From a virus: DNA of 43,316 nucleotides. Shown here piece after piece: positions 28,276 through 36,198 of the stretch; positions within the stretch are counted from its first letter, which is position 1; each line of letters opens with the position of its first letter. Under the pieces are notes generated by a model. It worked only from the letters and a program-made list of their open reading frames with translations, ran no database searches and was not told the DNA's origin. The position numbers were made by a program, and so were the translations under genes. The stretch covers positions 1 through 43,316 of the IMG/VR virus record IMGVR_UViG_3300047548_000539. One strand, given 5' to 3'.

Positions 28276-29381
28276 TAAAATAATCCTTCGTTTGTTGTTT
28301 GTGGTTTTGTTTTGTTTGCGTGGTTTAGTCGCGCTTCTATGATGGGTAAGTATTCTTCTGTTAATTCTACACCGATGAATTGGTTGCCTTCTAGTAGTGC
28401 GGCTTTGCCTGTTGACCCTGACCCCGTGAATGGGTCTAGCACTGTGCCACCTTTGGGTGTGACGAGTTTGATGAGTTCGCGCATTAGGTCGGTTGGTTTT
28501 ACGGTTGGGTGTGTGTTGTTTGCGTCACCTTCGTTGCGGTCACGTTTGTTTGCTTTAGAAACGTAGAAGAACCGTGAAGCGCCACCAGAGTCGGCAGTAC
28601 CTGAATTAACAACAGAACCGCCGTCACGACCAGCAAACATTCCAGCAGAAGCGTCAGAACGCTCTTGGGTTAAAGCCTGAGAACGACTTGGGTTTTTCTT
28701 TTGACCGACAACTCCTTTGCTAAAGCCGCTTTGTTCGTCTACAAGTTCTGCGGTGTATTCGTCTAACATCACATTTGCGGGCCAACGACCCTGTGGGTGC
28801 TGTTCGCTCACATACCCAGACGGAGAGTACGCAACTTTGCCGCCAGTATTTGCTGGCATAGACTTGCCTGACTGCGCTTGCCATGTAGTCCACTTGCCCG
28901 CAATCCGTGTACCGTCAATGTTCATTGCGCCTGTACCGTACTTGAGAACATTCGCTGCAACAGTTTTTTCTGCCAGCGGTTTACGACCCATAATGATTGG
29001 TTCAAACGCAGGCTTTAACGCTGTACCCCAACCCTGCCACTCGTCTTTGAGATTGTGCGACTTTGGGAAACCCGAACCATACAACCAAGCAATAGAATCA
29101 CGCACCTCAAACCCCGCATCCTCAATAGCAACCGCCAGCCGATGCCAAGTACGCGACCCACCAAACGCCAACAAATGACCACCAGGTTTCAGCACACGCA
29201 AACATTCACGCCAAACCTCAACATTGTACGCAATACCAGAATTATCCCACGACTTACCCATAAACCCCAACTCGTAAGGTGGGTCGGTAACAACGGCATC
29301 CACTGATTCATCAGCCAACTCCGTCAAACGGTCAAGGCAACTCCCTGCCATAACAAAATAGTTTTCACCACGAATATCCAT
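28275..29381 (-). CDS. DNA methyltransferase (N4-cytosine / N6-adenine type)
   Basis: This is a 368-residue enzyme with catalytic DPPY (residues 33-36) placed before the SAM-binding DPFTGSG (about 317-323), the beta-type motif order. It transfers methyl groups to exocyclic amines in DNA, probably to protect phage DNA from restriction. ATG at 29381 overlaps the preceding TAA and lies 5 bases after GGAGG. An upstream TTG frame extension is not needed. No restriction enzyme gene is adjacent, so it is an orphan methylase. Confidence 0.92.
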   Translation of the reverse strand: MDIRGENYFVMAGSCLDRLTELADESVDAVVTDPPYELGFMGKSWDNSGIAYNVEVWRECLRVLKPGGHLLAFGGSRTWHRLAVAIEDAGFEVRDSIAWLYGSGFPKSHNLKDEWQGWGTALKPAFEPIIMGRKPLAEKTVAANVLKYGTGAMNIDGTRIAGKWTTWQAQSGKSMPANTGGKVAYSPSGYVSEQHPQGRWPANVMLDEYTAELVDEQSGFSKGVVGQKKNPSRSQALTQERSDASAGMFAGRDGGSVVNSGTADSGGASRFFYVSKANKRDRNEGDANNTHPTVKPTDLMRELIKLVTPKGGTVLDPFTGSGSTGKAALLEGNQFIGVELTEEYLPIIEARLNHANKTKPQTTNEGLF

Positions 29382-29902
29382 TACTGCCTCCAATACTTTT
29401 CCAATGTTGGAATATGTTTCTGTTTCTTTAGATATGCTAACGCATGAATAATGGCATCGTTAGTATCTCTAGCGTCTTTCCATCCTACCTGTTTTCCCGT
29501 ATGCCACAAGCCGTTCTCACGCAGTATTTTATCGGTCACAAGTGATTTGTCAGACCGTTGCTGCCACGCCACAGGAAGCGACCACAAGGCTTGTAAAGCG
29601 CCCTCTACGAGTAGTGGTTCAGTGTCTGCAACAAAGGCGTTGTTACGCAACACAAACTTTTCTGAAACAATTTCTGTTGGTGCAAGAAACGACCATTCAT
29701 AGTTTCGGATTACTTCTTTACCGATAGTGTTCCACCAACCAATAAATCCCGTCACACCATCCGACACTTGCCACACATCAATGAGTGTGTATGGGCAGTT
29801 GTCACCATAAACCGCTGCCGCTATCCCCGTCTGTTTTCCTGGGTCTAGGCTGATTATCAGTTTCGGGTTTTGGATTAACATACCGTTCATCTGAATCTCC
29901 AT
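29381..29902 (-). CDS. RuvC-like Holliday junction resolvase
   Basis: This 173-residue RNase H-fold protein has S-L-D-P-G-K-Q-T-G (D20), an acidic SEKF strand, and the C-terminal D-A-R-D-T-N-D-A-I-I-H-A-L-A-Y helix, the usual RuvC order. It would resolve branched DNA before packaging. ATG at 29902 lies 6 bases after AAAGGAGG. Because of this the gene overlaps the C-terminal tail of the upstream gene by 101 bases. Confidence 0.8.
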   Translation of the reverse strand: MEIQMNGMLIQNPKLIISLDPGKQTGIAAAVYGDNCPYTLIDVWQVSDGVTGFIGWWNTIGKEVIRNYEWSFLAPTEIVSEKFVLRNNAFVADTEPLLVEGALQALWSLPVAWQQRSDKSLVTDKILRENGLWHTGKQVGWKDARDTNDAIIHALAYLKKQKHIPTLEKYWRQ

Positions 29903-30215
29903 CAGCAACCTCCTTTACTTCTGCACCCATAATGCGTGACAACATTTTATCCATTGTCACTATTCGGTTGTCTTCACGCAACCCAAAATACCATAGCAAC
30001 GCATTTGTGAATCCTTCTACACTTCCCGATTTCACTAACGCATAGTCACACAAGAATGGCGGTGGTTCGGTGCAGATTACTTTATCGTCACCAGGTTCAG
30101 CCTGTTTCGGTGTTACTTTGTGAGGGTAACCTGTTGCTTGTTTAGCGGAAACAATTGTTTCACGGTAAACATTCCAGTCACTCCACGGGTAAAAGTTTAG
30201 TTGCATGGCATTCAC
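29802..30215 (-). CDS. Hypothetical protein, 137 aa, with overprinted tail
   Basis: The N-terminal 95 residues look globular, with aromatic and Pro-rich segments (FYPWSDW, EPPPFLCDY). The last 33 residues are polar, low-complexity and encoded in the stretch shared with the resolvase start. The start may be ATG 30215 or 30206; neither has a good ribosome-binding site. The function is unknown; the neighbours are recombination genes. Confidence 0.7.
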   Translation of the reverse strand: MNAMQLNFYPWSDWNVYRETIVSAKQATGYPHKVTPKQAEPGDDKVICTEPPPFLCDYALVKSGSVEGFTNALLWYFGLREDNRIVTMDKMLSRIMGAEVKEVADGDSDERYVNPKPETDNQPRPRKTDGDSGSGLW

Positions 30216-30258
30216 AGGGGCAAGGTTGGTAGATGCAGTCGGTGTGGTGTGCTGTCAT
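30178..30258 (-). CDS. Possible 26-aa Cys-rich peptide
   Basis: ATG at 30258 reads 26 codons with C-P-C-E-C-H near residue 13, similar to C-I-C-E-C-H at the end of the 30860-30991 product. It overlaps the start of the 29802-30215 gene by 38 bases and fills the gap after the FmdB-like gene. No ribosome-binding site is evident. Confidence 0.35.
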   Translation of the reverse strand: MTAHHTDCIYQPCPCECHATKLLPVE

Positions 30259-30287
30259 ACACCAACCGCTGAGGGTTGTGCCTTTGC

Positions 30288-30455
30288 TCACAGGTGACCC
30301 CAACCGCCACCTTTAAACGTGACTGCGGGTGCGGAAAAAACTTTACGCATACCCTCTTTACATAGTTTGCAGGTAATGTTTGGTTTTTCATTCACCCCGT
30401 GTTCGACTGTGTGAATCATGTGACATTCAGGGCATTTGTAATCGTAGAGAGCCAT
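30288..30455 (-). CDS. FmdB-family zinc-ribbon protein, 55 aa
   Basis: M-A-L-Y-D-Y-K-C-P-E-C at the start, CKLC near residue 29, and R-K-V-F-S-A-P-A-V-T-F-K-G-G-G near the end match the FmdB zinc-ribbon family closely. These are putative regulatory or nucleic-acid-binding proteins common in actinobacteria and their phages. ATG at 30455 overlaps the preceding TGA. The biochemical role of the family is not settled. Confidence 0.85.
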   Translation of the reverse strand: MALYDYKCPECHMIHTVEHGVNEKPNITCKLCKEGMRKVFSAPAVTFKGGGWGHL

Positions 30456-30661
30456 CAGTTCTCTCCCTTGATAAGTGCGATGATGTCGCCTCTGAATATT
30501 GTGGAAACTATTTCTTCGCTCACAGTCCAGTCGCTTTTGTTGACCGCGCGTAATACTCCCTCTAGTTGTGCTTCGAGTAGTGCGATGATGCGTTCACGTT
30601 CGCTCAGCACACCAGCCCTGTAACCAACATTGAAACCTTCATTAGTAAATTCCGCACCCAT
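30455..30661 (-). CDS. Tandem paralogue B, 68 aa
   Basis: This 68-residue helical protein shares G-x-x-x-E-R-x-R-I-I-A-L-L-E-A and the ending I-I/N-I-A-L-I-K-G-E-N with the next upstream gene, which has exactly the same length. ATG at 30661 overlaps the TGA of that gene. It lacks the CEMC pair of its neighbour. The function is unknown; the pair arose by tandem duplication. Confidence 0.7.
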   Translation of the reverse strand: MGAEFTNEGFNVGYRAGVLSERERIIALLEAQLEGVLRAVNKSDWTVSEEIVSTIFRGDIIALIKGEN

Positions 30662-30867
30662 CAGTTCTCTCCCTTGATAAGTGCGATGTTGATACGGGTT
30701 TCCTCGCACATTTCACAGGGTCCATCATCATAGCCCGTATCTTTACTTACTTCTTCCCAATTACATTCGTCAATTCTGGCTTCGAGTAGTGCGATGATGC
30801 GGTTACGTTCACGAACAGCACCCAACTCCATCGCCTCTTGCAACTGCTCAATCTCAACACTAGGCAT
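30661..30867 (-). CDS. Tandem paralogue A, 68 aa, with CEMC
   Basis: ATG at 30867 lies 6 bases after AAGGAGG, so the longer frame to 30912 is rejected. The protein has an N-terminal helix with R-E-R-N-R-I-I-A-L-L-E-A-R, a CEMC pair near residue 53, and the terminal A-L-I-K-G-E-N. The final 30 bases of this gene recur at the end of the 30455-30661 gene. The function is unknown. Confidence 0.72.
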   Translation of the reverse strand: MPSVEIEQLQEAMELGAVRERNRIIALLEARIDECNWEEVSKDTGYDDGPCEMCEETRINIALIKGEN

Positions 30868-30991
30868 TGTTGTCCTCCTTGTGACATTCACAGATGCAGT
30901 AATCAACTGCACCTTCTACCAACTTTGAATACCAAACCGACGGGCATTCACCGCAATGGCGTTTACCCACGCACCACCCCAACGGGTACAT
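30860..30991 (-). CDS. Cys-rich microprotein, 43 aa
   Basis: ATG at 30991 overlaps the preceding TAA (TAATG) and the stop overlaps the next start by 8 bases. Cysteines at residues 7, 13, 16, 32, 34 and 36, plus a His in C-E-C-H, suggest two metal-binding knuckles. AAGGAGG of the next gene lies inside it. No family was recognised. Confidence 0.6.
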   Translation of the reverse strand: MYPLGWCVGKRHCGECPSVWYSKLVEGAVDYCICECHKEDNNA

Positions 30992-31326
30992 TACTTTGGT
31001 TTGTTGTCGGGGTCAAACTTTTGCTGCTGCACCCAAGACGCACCAGCATCGCCACCCCACGCATCCCACGCTACACGACCAGGGCTAGGGTATCCGTCTT
31101 CGCCACTATTGAAACCTTCCGCTTTTTTGTCGTTGACGTGGCGACCAAAATAGTTTCGCATCCGCTGAATAGTATCCCAACCGATACTGATTCCTGACGC
31201 GAGTTGTTCTGCTCGGTAACGCCCAACAGCGGTGAACCCGCTACCTGCTTTGCCGTCTTTAATCCATGCCAGCGCACGTTTCGCTGCGGATGCTACACCT
31301 GCTGGTGGTTTGTATGTTTCAGCCAT
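30991..31326 (-). CDS. Conserved actinophage domain protein, 111 aa
   Basis: A-L-A-W-I-K-D-G, R-Y-R-A-E-Q-L-A-S-G, R-M-R-N-Y-F-G-R-H and A-W-D-A-W-G-G-D-A-G occur in the order of a phage domain I recall from actinophages, sometimes fused to structural or replication proteins. Its function is not known to me. Transcription is predicted to start at or next to the ATG (TAGAAT at 31332-31337), implying leaderless expression. Confidence 0.7.
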   Translation of the reverse strand: MAETYKPPAGVASAAKRALAWIKDGKAGSGFTAVGRYRAEQLASGISIGWDTIQRMRNYFGRHVNDKKAEGFNSGEDGYPSPGRVAWDAWGGDAGASWVQQQKFDPDNKPK

Positions 31327-31331
31327 AGTTA

Positions 31332-31337
31332 ATTCTA
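31332..31337 (-). promoter_or_regulatory. Leaderless promoter (-10) on minus strand
   Basis: The minus strand reads TAGAAT, ending 6 bases before the ATG at 31326. The preceding bases are GGA rather than TGN. There is no ribosome-binding site. Confidence 0.4.
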
Positions 31338-31339
31338 TC

Positions 31340-33667
31340 CTAAATGTTTACTTCTACTTTAGTTCCAGACGCATCTTCACGCAACCTACCTTGCTGATAC
31401 AACGATTCTAACCGTTCATTAAACTCACGGAAACGCATAGCCCGAAAACGGTTCACCAGTTTAGCCTTCGTCACAGACCCACCGTTTGTTACAACAAACC
31501 GTTCCACATCATCACATTCACGCTGAAACACTGACGCACTAATACCCTCAGAAACGGTAACCAAATTGTTTACCCACTCCTCAGCCTGACGAATCGCATA
31601 CAACGCATGCTTCAACGTAACAGTTGTTGAACCCTCCGACAACGCAATCAAAGACGCAAACTTGCGAGTTGTTTCCGCAGCCAAACGCTTCCACGAAGGT
31701 TCAATGATACGCCACAACGGATGCTTCACCAACACTTCTTTCATCTGTTTTGATGCCAACGCAAACCGTTCCAACGCTTCATCAGTGGCGCGTACAGGGT
31801 GACGACCTGAACCAATCATGCGACGTGTCAACATAAACTCGGTAGCAAACCCACGCGCAACAGGGTCATAATCAAGTCGGGCAAGTTTGCTGGATGCTTG
31901 CGACATTCGGTGTTGGTCATCCGAATCATCTGGCGGGTCACCAATAGTCCACACAAAACGTGGCAGAAACCCTGTCATAAACATATCCTGTGTGAGAATG
32001 TCCATCACACGGTCAGGTGTACCATACATTGCCACATTGAAAGAAGTCATTGCAGGTTTCGCAGTGTCGGTTGAACCACGCCGCAACATTGGTGGCACAT
32101 AACCCTCGTACAAGCGTGTCAAAAACGACTCCATACCAGCCAACCATTTCTGTTCCACCATTTGTGAGAACGTCACAGCCGCCTCGTCAGCGTTAAAGAA
32201 TGATGGTCGCCCATCCCGTTTCAACAACACATCATTCAACGCCTGAATAGATGCGTCAGAACCCAAGTCATATGTTTCGTCACCTTTGAAAAACTCTCGC
32301 AACACAGCGTCACGCATTTTAATTGACCGTGTTTTACCTGTGGATGATTCACCCAACCCAATCTGAAACACATTCAACCCCATCGCACCTTCCGATTCAG
32401 GAATAAACCCGTACATTCCATAAGCCAATGACAGGATGGTGACAGCGTTCATACGGTGGTAGGGTCGGTTTACATTCTTTGATTTTGATTCAACCCAGTG
32501 CAAGTATCGGTCAACGAACGTGCAATACCCTGACAAGTATTGTTGTTCCTCATCAGACAGCAACGAAATGTTTTGCAGTTTTGCAACATTCTCAATAATG
32601 GTGGGGTTTTCAATGGTGACATTGTTTTTTGAACGGAGTTCCGCAATTTGTTGATATACATACTGCAACCCCCATTCACGCGCCCACTGTTTCACCGTTG
32701 GTGCGCCCCACAAAATAGCGGCAACTTGATAATCGTCAAACGATTCAATCGCACACAACAACCGCATCACATCAAACAAATGCTTCTTCGGTTTTGCTTC
32801 ACCAACCAACATGCCGATAGGGAAATCGGTGGGTAGGTTAGCAAGTGTGCTGGAATATTCAGGCAGTTCAGTAATCGCTGCGTCTGTTGCACCAAACTTT
32901 TTCACACAACCATGCAACGCTTGGTCGTACTCGTAAGCGTAATCGTCACTGTCATATGGTGGGCGCAACCATTCACGCCGCAACGCATCCAACGCTACAC
33001 GCACACCAGGATGCCCTTCAGCGGCAAGGCGAATCAACTCCATTTGCCGTTCAACCATTTCCACATGGTCAAACTCGCCTTTAGGAATCCTTTGAATAGC
33101 CTGAATGACACGACCATCAGGGTCACCGTCAGGAACATTGTTCAACCAGTCATCAAGTTCACCATCAAACGCTGAACCTGTGCGCTGTTCAACCTCATCA
33201 CACAACCATTCAGGGGCTGGCATGATACTGTCAGCGGCGGGTGTTTCGCCATACCAAACCGCATATGATGAACCGCCACGACGGTCAACACCAGACAAGC
33301 CACGATAATCCCTGGCAGGTGCGAGCCGTTTACTTTCAGGCGCACGATAAATGTAATGCCTACCACCGCTGGGTGTGTCGTAATGGTATGAGTCGGGAAT
33401 CTCTAACCAGCCATCATCAACAGATTCAAACCCGTTCTTGCCATTCTTTTTATCAAGGTCAAGGATAACCAAACCAGAAGCACCAGCATGCACACCAACA
33501 ACAGCATTGGGGTGGTCAACACTAAACCACACCGCCACTTCTTCAACATCCCGTGACGCATCCAAATGTCCGTGTGTAGTGTACGGGTGTTTCGTGTCAG
33601 GGTTGACAGGGAACACGGCAAAACCGAGTTCAATCAAGTCAAACGCTAACGTCATCTGGTCAACCAT
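31340..33667 (-). CDS. Primase-polymerase / ATPase fusion (replication protein)
   Basis: This is a 775-residue protein. Residues 1-160 form a bifunctional primase-polymerase (AEP) domain with the metal-binding V-I-L-D-L-D (D70, D72) and T-P-S-G-G-R-H-Y-I-Y (98-107). Residues 380-600 have a P-loop G-L-G-E-S-S-T-G-K-T (437-446) and a Walker B-like S-F-F-N-A-D-E (489-495), as in DUF3987 or RepA-like helicases. It likely primes and unwinds DNA. In the absence of a recognisable polymerase gene it may be the main replication protein. It starts at ATG 33667 with GGGGAG 10 bases upstream. Confidence 0.88.
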   Translation of the reverse strand: MVDQMTLAFDLIELGFAVFPVNPDTKHPYTTHGHLDASRDVEEVAVWFSVDHPNAVVGVHAGASGLVILDLDKKNGKNGFESVDDGWLEIPDSYHYDTPSGGRHYIYRAPESKRLAPARDYRGLSGVDRRGGSSYAVWYGETPAADSIMPAPEWLCDEVEQRTGSAFDGELDDWLNNVPDGDPDGRVIQAIQRIPKGEFDHVEMVERQMELIRLAAEGHPGVRVALDALRREWLRPPYDSDDYAYEYDQALHGCVKKFGATDAAITELPEYSSTLANLPTDFPIGMLVGEAKPKKHLFDVMRLLCAIESFDDYQVAAILWGAPTVKQWAREWGLQYVYQQIAELRSKNNVTIENPTIIENVAKLQNISLLSDEEQQYLSGYCTFVDRYLHWVESKSKNVNRPYHRMNAVTILSLAYGMYGFIPESEGAMGLNVFQIGLGESSTGKTRSIKMRDAVLREFFKGDETYDLGSDASIQALNDVLLKRDGRPSFFNADEAAVTFSQMVEQKWLAGMESFLTRLYEGYVPPMLRRGSTDTAKPAMTSFNVAMYGTPDRVMDILTQDMFMTGFLPRFVWTIGDPPDDSDDQHRMSQASSKLARLDYDPVARGFATEFMLTRRMIGSGRHPVRATDEALERFALASKQMKEVLVKHPLWRIIEPSWKRLAAETTRKFASLIALSEGSTTVTLKHALYAIRQAEEWVNNLVTVSEGISASVFQRECDDVERFVVTNGGSVTKAKLVNRFRAMRFREFNERLESLYQQGRLREDASGTKVEVNI

Positions 33668-33703
33668 AAAAACTTTTCTCCCCTTTACTGTGAATGTTTG
33701 TGT

Positions 33704-33712
33704 AGTTTATCA
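33704..33712 (-). promoter_or_regulatory. Promoter (extended -10) before primase gene
   Basis: The minus strand reads TG-A-TAAACT directly after the tRNA, predicting a start near 33697 and a 30-base leader for the primase gene. Confidence 0.5.
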
Positions 33713-33713
33713 G

Positions 33714-33786
33714 AGCCACCTGTCAGAATCGAACTGACGACATTCTGTTTACAAGACAGACACTCTACCAACTGAGTTAAGGCGGC
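33714..33786 (-). tRNA. tRNA-Thr (anticodon UGU)
   Basis: The 73-base sequence folds into a full cloverleaf. It has a 7-bp acceptor stem GCCGCCT/AGGTGGC with one G-T pair, a D arm ACTC/GAGT, an anticodon stem TCTGT/ACAGA around CTTGTAA (anticodon TGT), a 5-base variable loop, and a T arm GTCAG-TTCGATT-CTGAC. CCA is not encoded. It reads ACA, a codon frequent in the fibre and tail-tip genes. Confidence 0.93.
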
Positions 33787-33823
33787 TGATGTGCGTTGTA
33801 TCTCGTGACGCACCCCACGGCAT

Positions 33824-33866
33824 TTACGGTTAGGCGATAGGGGGGGGGGGGATTACCTAACCGTAA
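33824..33866 (-). repeat. 11-bp hairpin with 12-base G/C homopolymer in its loop
   Basis: TTACGGTTAGG (33824-33834) and CCTAACCGTAA (33856-33866) pair perfectly. The 21-base loop contains 12 consecutive G (33840-33851), read as C12 in the leftward transcript. It lies between the ssb stop and the tRNA. It may be an RNA-processing or attenuation element, and its tract length is likely to vary. Confidence 0.8.
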
Positions 33867-33871
33867 TCCTG

Positions 33872-34237
33872 TTAGAAAGGTTCTTCAACCGCCGCAGCAG
33901 CAGCGTTCTTGGAATACTTTACCACAAGCGAAGCAACATAATCCGATTCAAGGCGGCGACCTTCAGTGCCATCTTTACGGGTAAATGCTTTCTCAACAAT
34001 TGTTCCATCATATTCAACAAGGTCACCCTTGCCGAACTGTTCCGATGCTCGGTCACCCCACAACTTGACAGTCACCCAAGTGGTGTCACCAGTGCGAACA
34101 TACTCACCAGTAGCCTTGTCTTTCTTGTCGTGGTTTACCGCAACAACCAACTCTTTGAGTGGTGTTTTCTTGTCACCAATCTCACGAATGGTGGGTTCGT
34201 TTGTCACATTCCCTGTGAACTGTGCTTTAACTTGCAT
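33872..34237 (-). CDS. ssb: Single-stranded DNA-binding protein
   Basis: This 121-residue OB-fold protein has the typical start (G-N-V-T-N-E-P), the W-V-T-V-K-L-W-G-D-R-A strand, and E-Y-D-G-T-I-V. It ends with a short acidic tail, E-E-P-F, like the protein-docking tip of bacterial SSB. It coats single-stranded DNA for replication and recombination. ATG at 34237 overlaps the preceding gene by one base. Confidence 0.92.
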   Translation of the reverse strand: MQVKAQFTGNVTNEPTIREIGDKKTPLKELVVAVNHDKKDKATGEYVRTGDTTWVTVKLWGDRASEQFGKGDLVEYDGTIVEKAFTRKDGTEGRRLESDYVASLVVKYSKNAAAAAVEEPF

Positions 34238-35145
34238 TATGATACCTCCTTGTTTTGTTCTTTGGTTACCTTATTCAGTTCTCGTTCATACTTCTTCAAC
34301 TCTAACGCGCCCAAGAAGCCTTTAAAATGTAGGTCAATGTTCTCAACCTTTTTTAGTTTACAGAATGATTCTAACAAGTTTCCGTTGTTGTCAAAATCTG
34401 TTGGTCGTAGATGAACAATAGCATACTCATCAAACTTTGGCATAGGCAACTCAACCCACCAAGTAGATTCACCATCCACTTTATGTTCAACCGCCGACAC
34501 TGTACCTTCAGGAACTTGCTGCATATAAACTTCACACCTACCAAGTGCGGCAAGTTGTTGGAAATGTTCAGGCCATGTGTTGCGTGACGTTTTCACATCA
34601 ACCAAAGTAACCACACCATCAATAACCCACAACCCATCAAGAGTTCCAGCATAACCATATTCTTTGTTTACCGCTGTTGTTTCAACAAGTAACGGTTCAA
34701 TAGTGTGTTCCTCTTTAAACAACTCCCACCGATACACCATCTCATCCATTTCAGGTGTGTTGATGGGTGGCGGAAAACCGTCAGTCAAGTCAGCCTCAAC
34801 CCATTCATGCACTGATGTTCCCAACTCCGCAGCATCATTCAACACACCGTTATGGTAGTTGCGTAAATCATCTGTTTCAAAATCGGGTGTGCGTTTATGA
34901 TACCAACGCAACATACCCCAACCTTGAGTTTCAGTGCGAGTCAGCAACGCATCAATGTTAGCCACAGCATACGCAGCAGTCTGGTCAACAGCCCACTGCA
35001 CAATACCAGGCTTTGCCGTCACACCCGTAACAGTTGTCACACCTGGCACAACCATCGGTTTGCCGTTATCGTCAAGCCACGTCGGGATTCGGTAGCCTGA
35101 ACCACCGAACCCTGACGCTTTGACTCGCAGAATGGGGTCAGCCAT
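34237..35145 (-). CDS. PD-(D/E)XK exonuclease (Cas4/RecB-like)
   Basis: This 302-residue nuclease has the core G-T-L-D-G-L-W ... V-D-V-K-T-S (Asp, Asp-x-Lys) followed by F-Q-Q-L-A-A-L, which is motif order II, III and QxxxY-like. The N-terminal H-E-W-V-E may supply the first metal ligand. It probably works with the adjacent Erf annealing protein as a two-part recombinase. The cysteine cluster of true Cas4 was not seen. Confidence 0.85.
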   Translation of the reverse strand: MADPILRVKASGFGGSGYRIPTWLDDNGKPMVVPGVTTVTGVTAKPGIVQWAVDQTAAYAVANIDALLTRTETQGWGMLRWYHKRTPDFETDDLRNYHNGVLNDAAELGTSVHEWVEADLTDGFPPPINTPEMDEMVYRWELFKEEHTIEPLLVETTAVNKEYGYAGTLDGLWVIDGVVTLVDVKTSRNTWPEHFQQLAALGRCEVYMQQVPEGTVSAVEHKVDGESTWWVELPMPKFDEYAIVHLRPTDFDNNGNLLESFCKLKKVENIDLHFKGFLGALELKKYERELNKVTKEQNKEVS

Positions 35146-35840
35146 TACTCTACTTCGCCCGCTTCAAGTGCGTTAACAATACCCCTCAAAGTGTCAAGGT
35201 GGTTCTTGTCGTATGTTGCCAACCCAAGTTCTTTGGTGACACGCTCACCAATCTTCTTCACCGAATCGGCAGCAACACCAGCAGTAATAAAGCCACGAAC
35301 CTTACCCTGCAACTCTGTCACCTCAGGTGAAACCTTAGACGCTTTACTAATCGCCTGTGCAGGTTTCGTGTTGGCAGGTGCAGCAATCTGCCTGTCAGCA
35401 GGTTCATACCCTTCATCATCAAACTCTGAGTTGGGGATAGTGAATGTGTGCAGGTGACTAATCTTCAACGCCTGTGTAGCCGCTTTACGAGTAGCCGTGT
35501 CTGAACCAATGTCAGACCCTTCACCAATAGCAGTCACCGTAATGGATGACCCATCCTCAACCGCAACATAAGTGTAGGTTGCTTCAATGGTGGCGTTAAT
35601 GTATTGACGGTTGTTCACAATGTTCACCTCGTGTTTGCTGTGCTTAATCGTCGGAATGGTAATCACATTCTCTTGAACCAGCAAGGCGTGAATCTTGTCA
35701 AGAATGTCCTCCGCACGAATGTACGCAAAACTACCCTTTGCTTGTGGACCAACCCCGTTACGCGGAATAGCCCCAACCTCTTTTTGAATTGTCGCAATCT
35801 TAGAGAAGATTGCGGGTACTGCGGCGGCGTTGTCAGCCAT
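35145..35840 (-). CDS. erf: ERF-family single-strand annealing protein
   Basis: This 231-residue protein matches the ERF core: I-x-K-E-V-G-A-I-P-R-N, G-x-F-A-Y-I-R-A-E-D-I-L, and a later G-E-G-S-D-I-G-S-D-T-A-T-R-K-A-A-T-Q-A-L-K. It anneals complementary strands during recombination and genome concatemer formation. ATG at 35840 lies 6 bases after AGGAGG and is preferred to a start 21 bases upstream. It precedes the exonuclease and ssb genes. Confidence 0.9.
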   Translation of the reverse strand: MADNAAAVPAIFSKIATIQKEVGAIPRNGVGPQAKGSFAYIRAEDILDKIHALLVQENVITIPTIKHSKHEVNIVNNRQYINATIEATYTYVAVEDGSSITVTAIGEGSDIGSDTATRKAATQALKISHLHTFTIPNSEFDDEGYEPADRQIAAPANTKPAQAISKASKVSPEVTELQGKVRGFITAGVAADSVKKIGERVTKELGLATYDKNHLDTLRGIVNALEAGEVE

Positions 35841-36198
35841 TGTTTTCCTCCTTACTTTCATCGTCAGAGATTATCCCCAACAGTTTCTTGAACTTTTCTA
35901 CTTCATCGTTAGTGATTGGATTATCATTGTAACCGTCACCACCGACATCAAACGTTGAATCGGTTTCCCCATCAACAAATCCTTCACCATCATCCCGCCC
36001 TACATGGTGATGAAGTTTCACCAAAGACTCTACCACAACTTCCAACAAATCCTCAACACGAAACTGTGGGTCATCATCATCAAGGTCACTAATCTTTTCA
36101 TCAATATAATCAACCAAGTTTAGTAACGCAATTTTCATATTCAATTCAGGGGCAAGCACAACCAACCCTCTAATCATTTTCATCGGGTCGTCAATCAC
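35833..36198 (-). CDS. Acidic hypothetical protein, 121 aa
   Basis: The protein is strongly acidic, with an Asp run near residue 40 and a C-terminal Asp/Glu/Asn-rich tail. The first 60 residues are helical. It overlaps whiB by 4 bases and the erf gene by 8. It has no recognised family. It could be a DNA mimic or a recombination accessory factor. Confidence 0.7.
   Translation of the reverse strand: MIDDPMKMIRGLVVLAPELNMKIALLNLVDYIDEKISDLDDDDPQFRVEDLLEVVVESLVKLHHHVGRDDGEGFVDGETDSTFDVGGDGYNDNPITNDEVEKFKKLLGIISDDESKEENNG

Noticed and set aside
34237-35145. CRISPR-associated Cas4 as part of a CRISPR system
   Set aside because: The nuclease motif is PD-(D/E)XK, but there are no cas1 or cas2 genes or repeat array, and the neighbours are Erf and SSB. 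A recombination exonuclease is the better reading.
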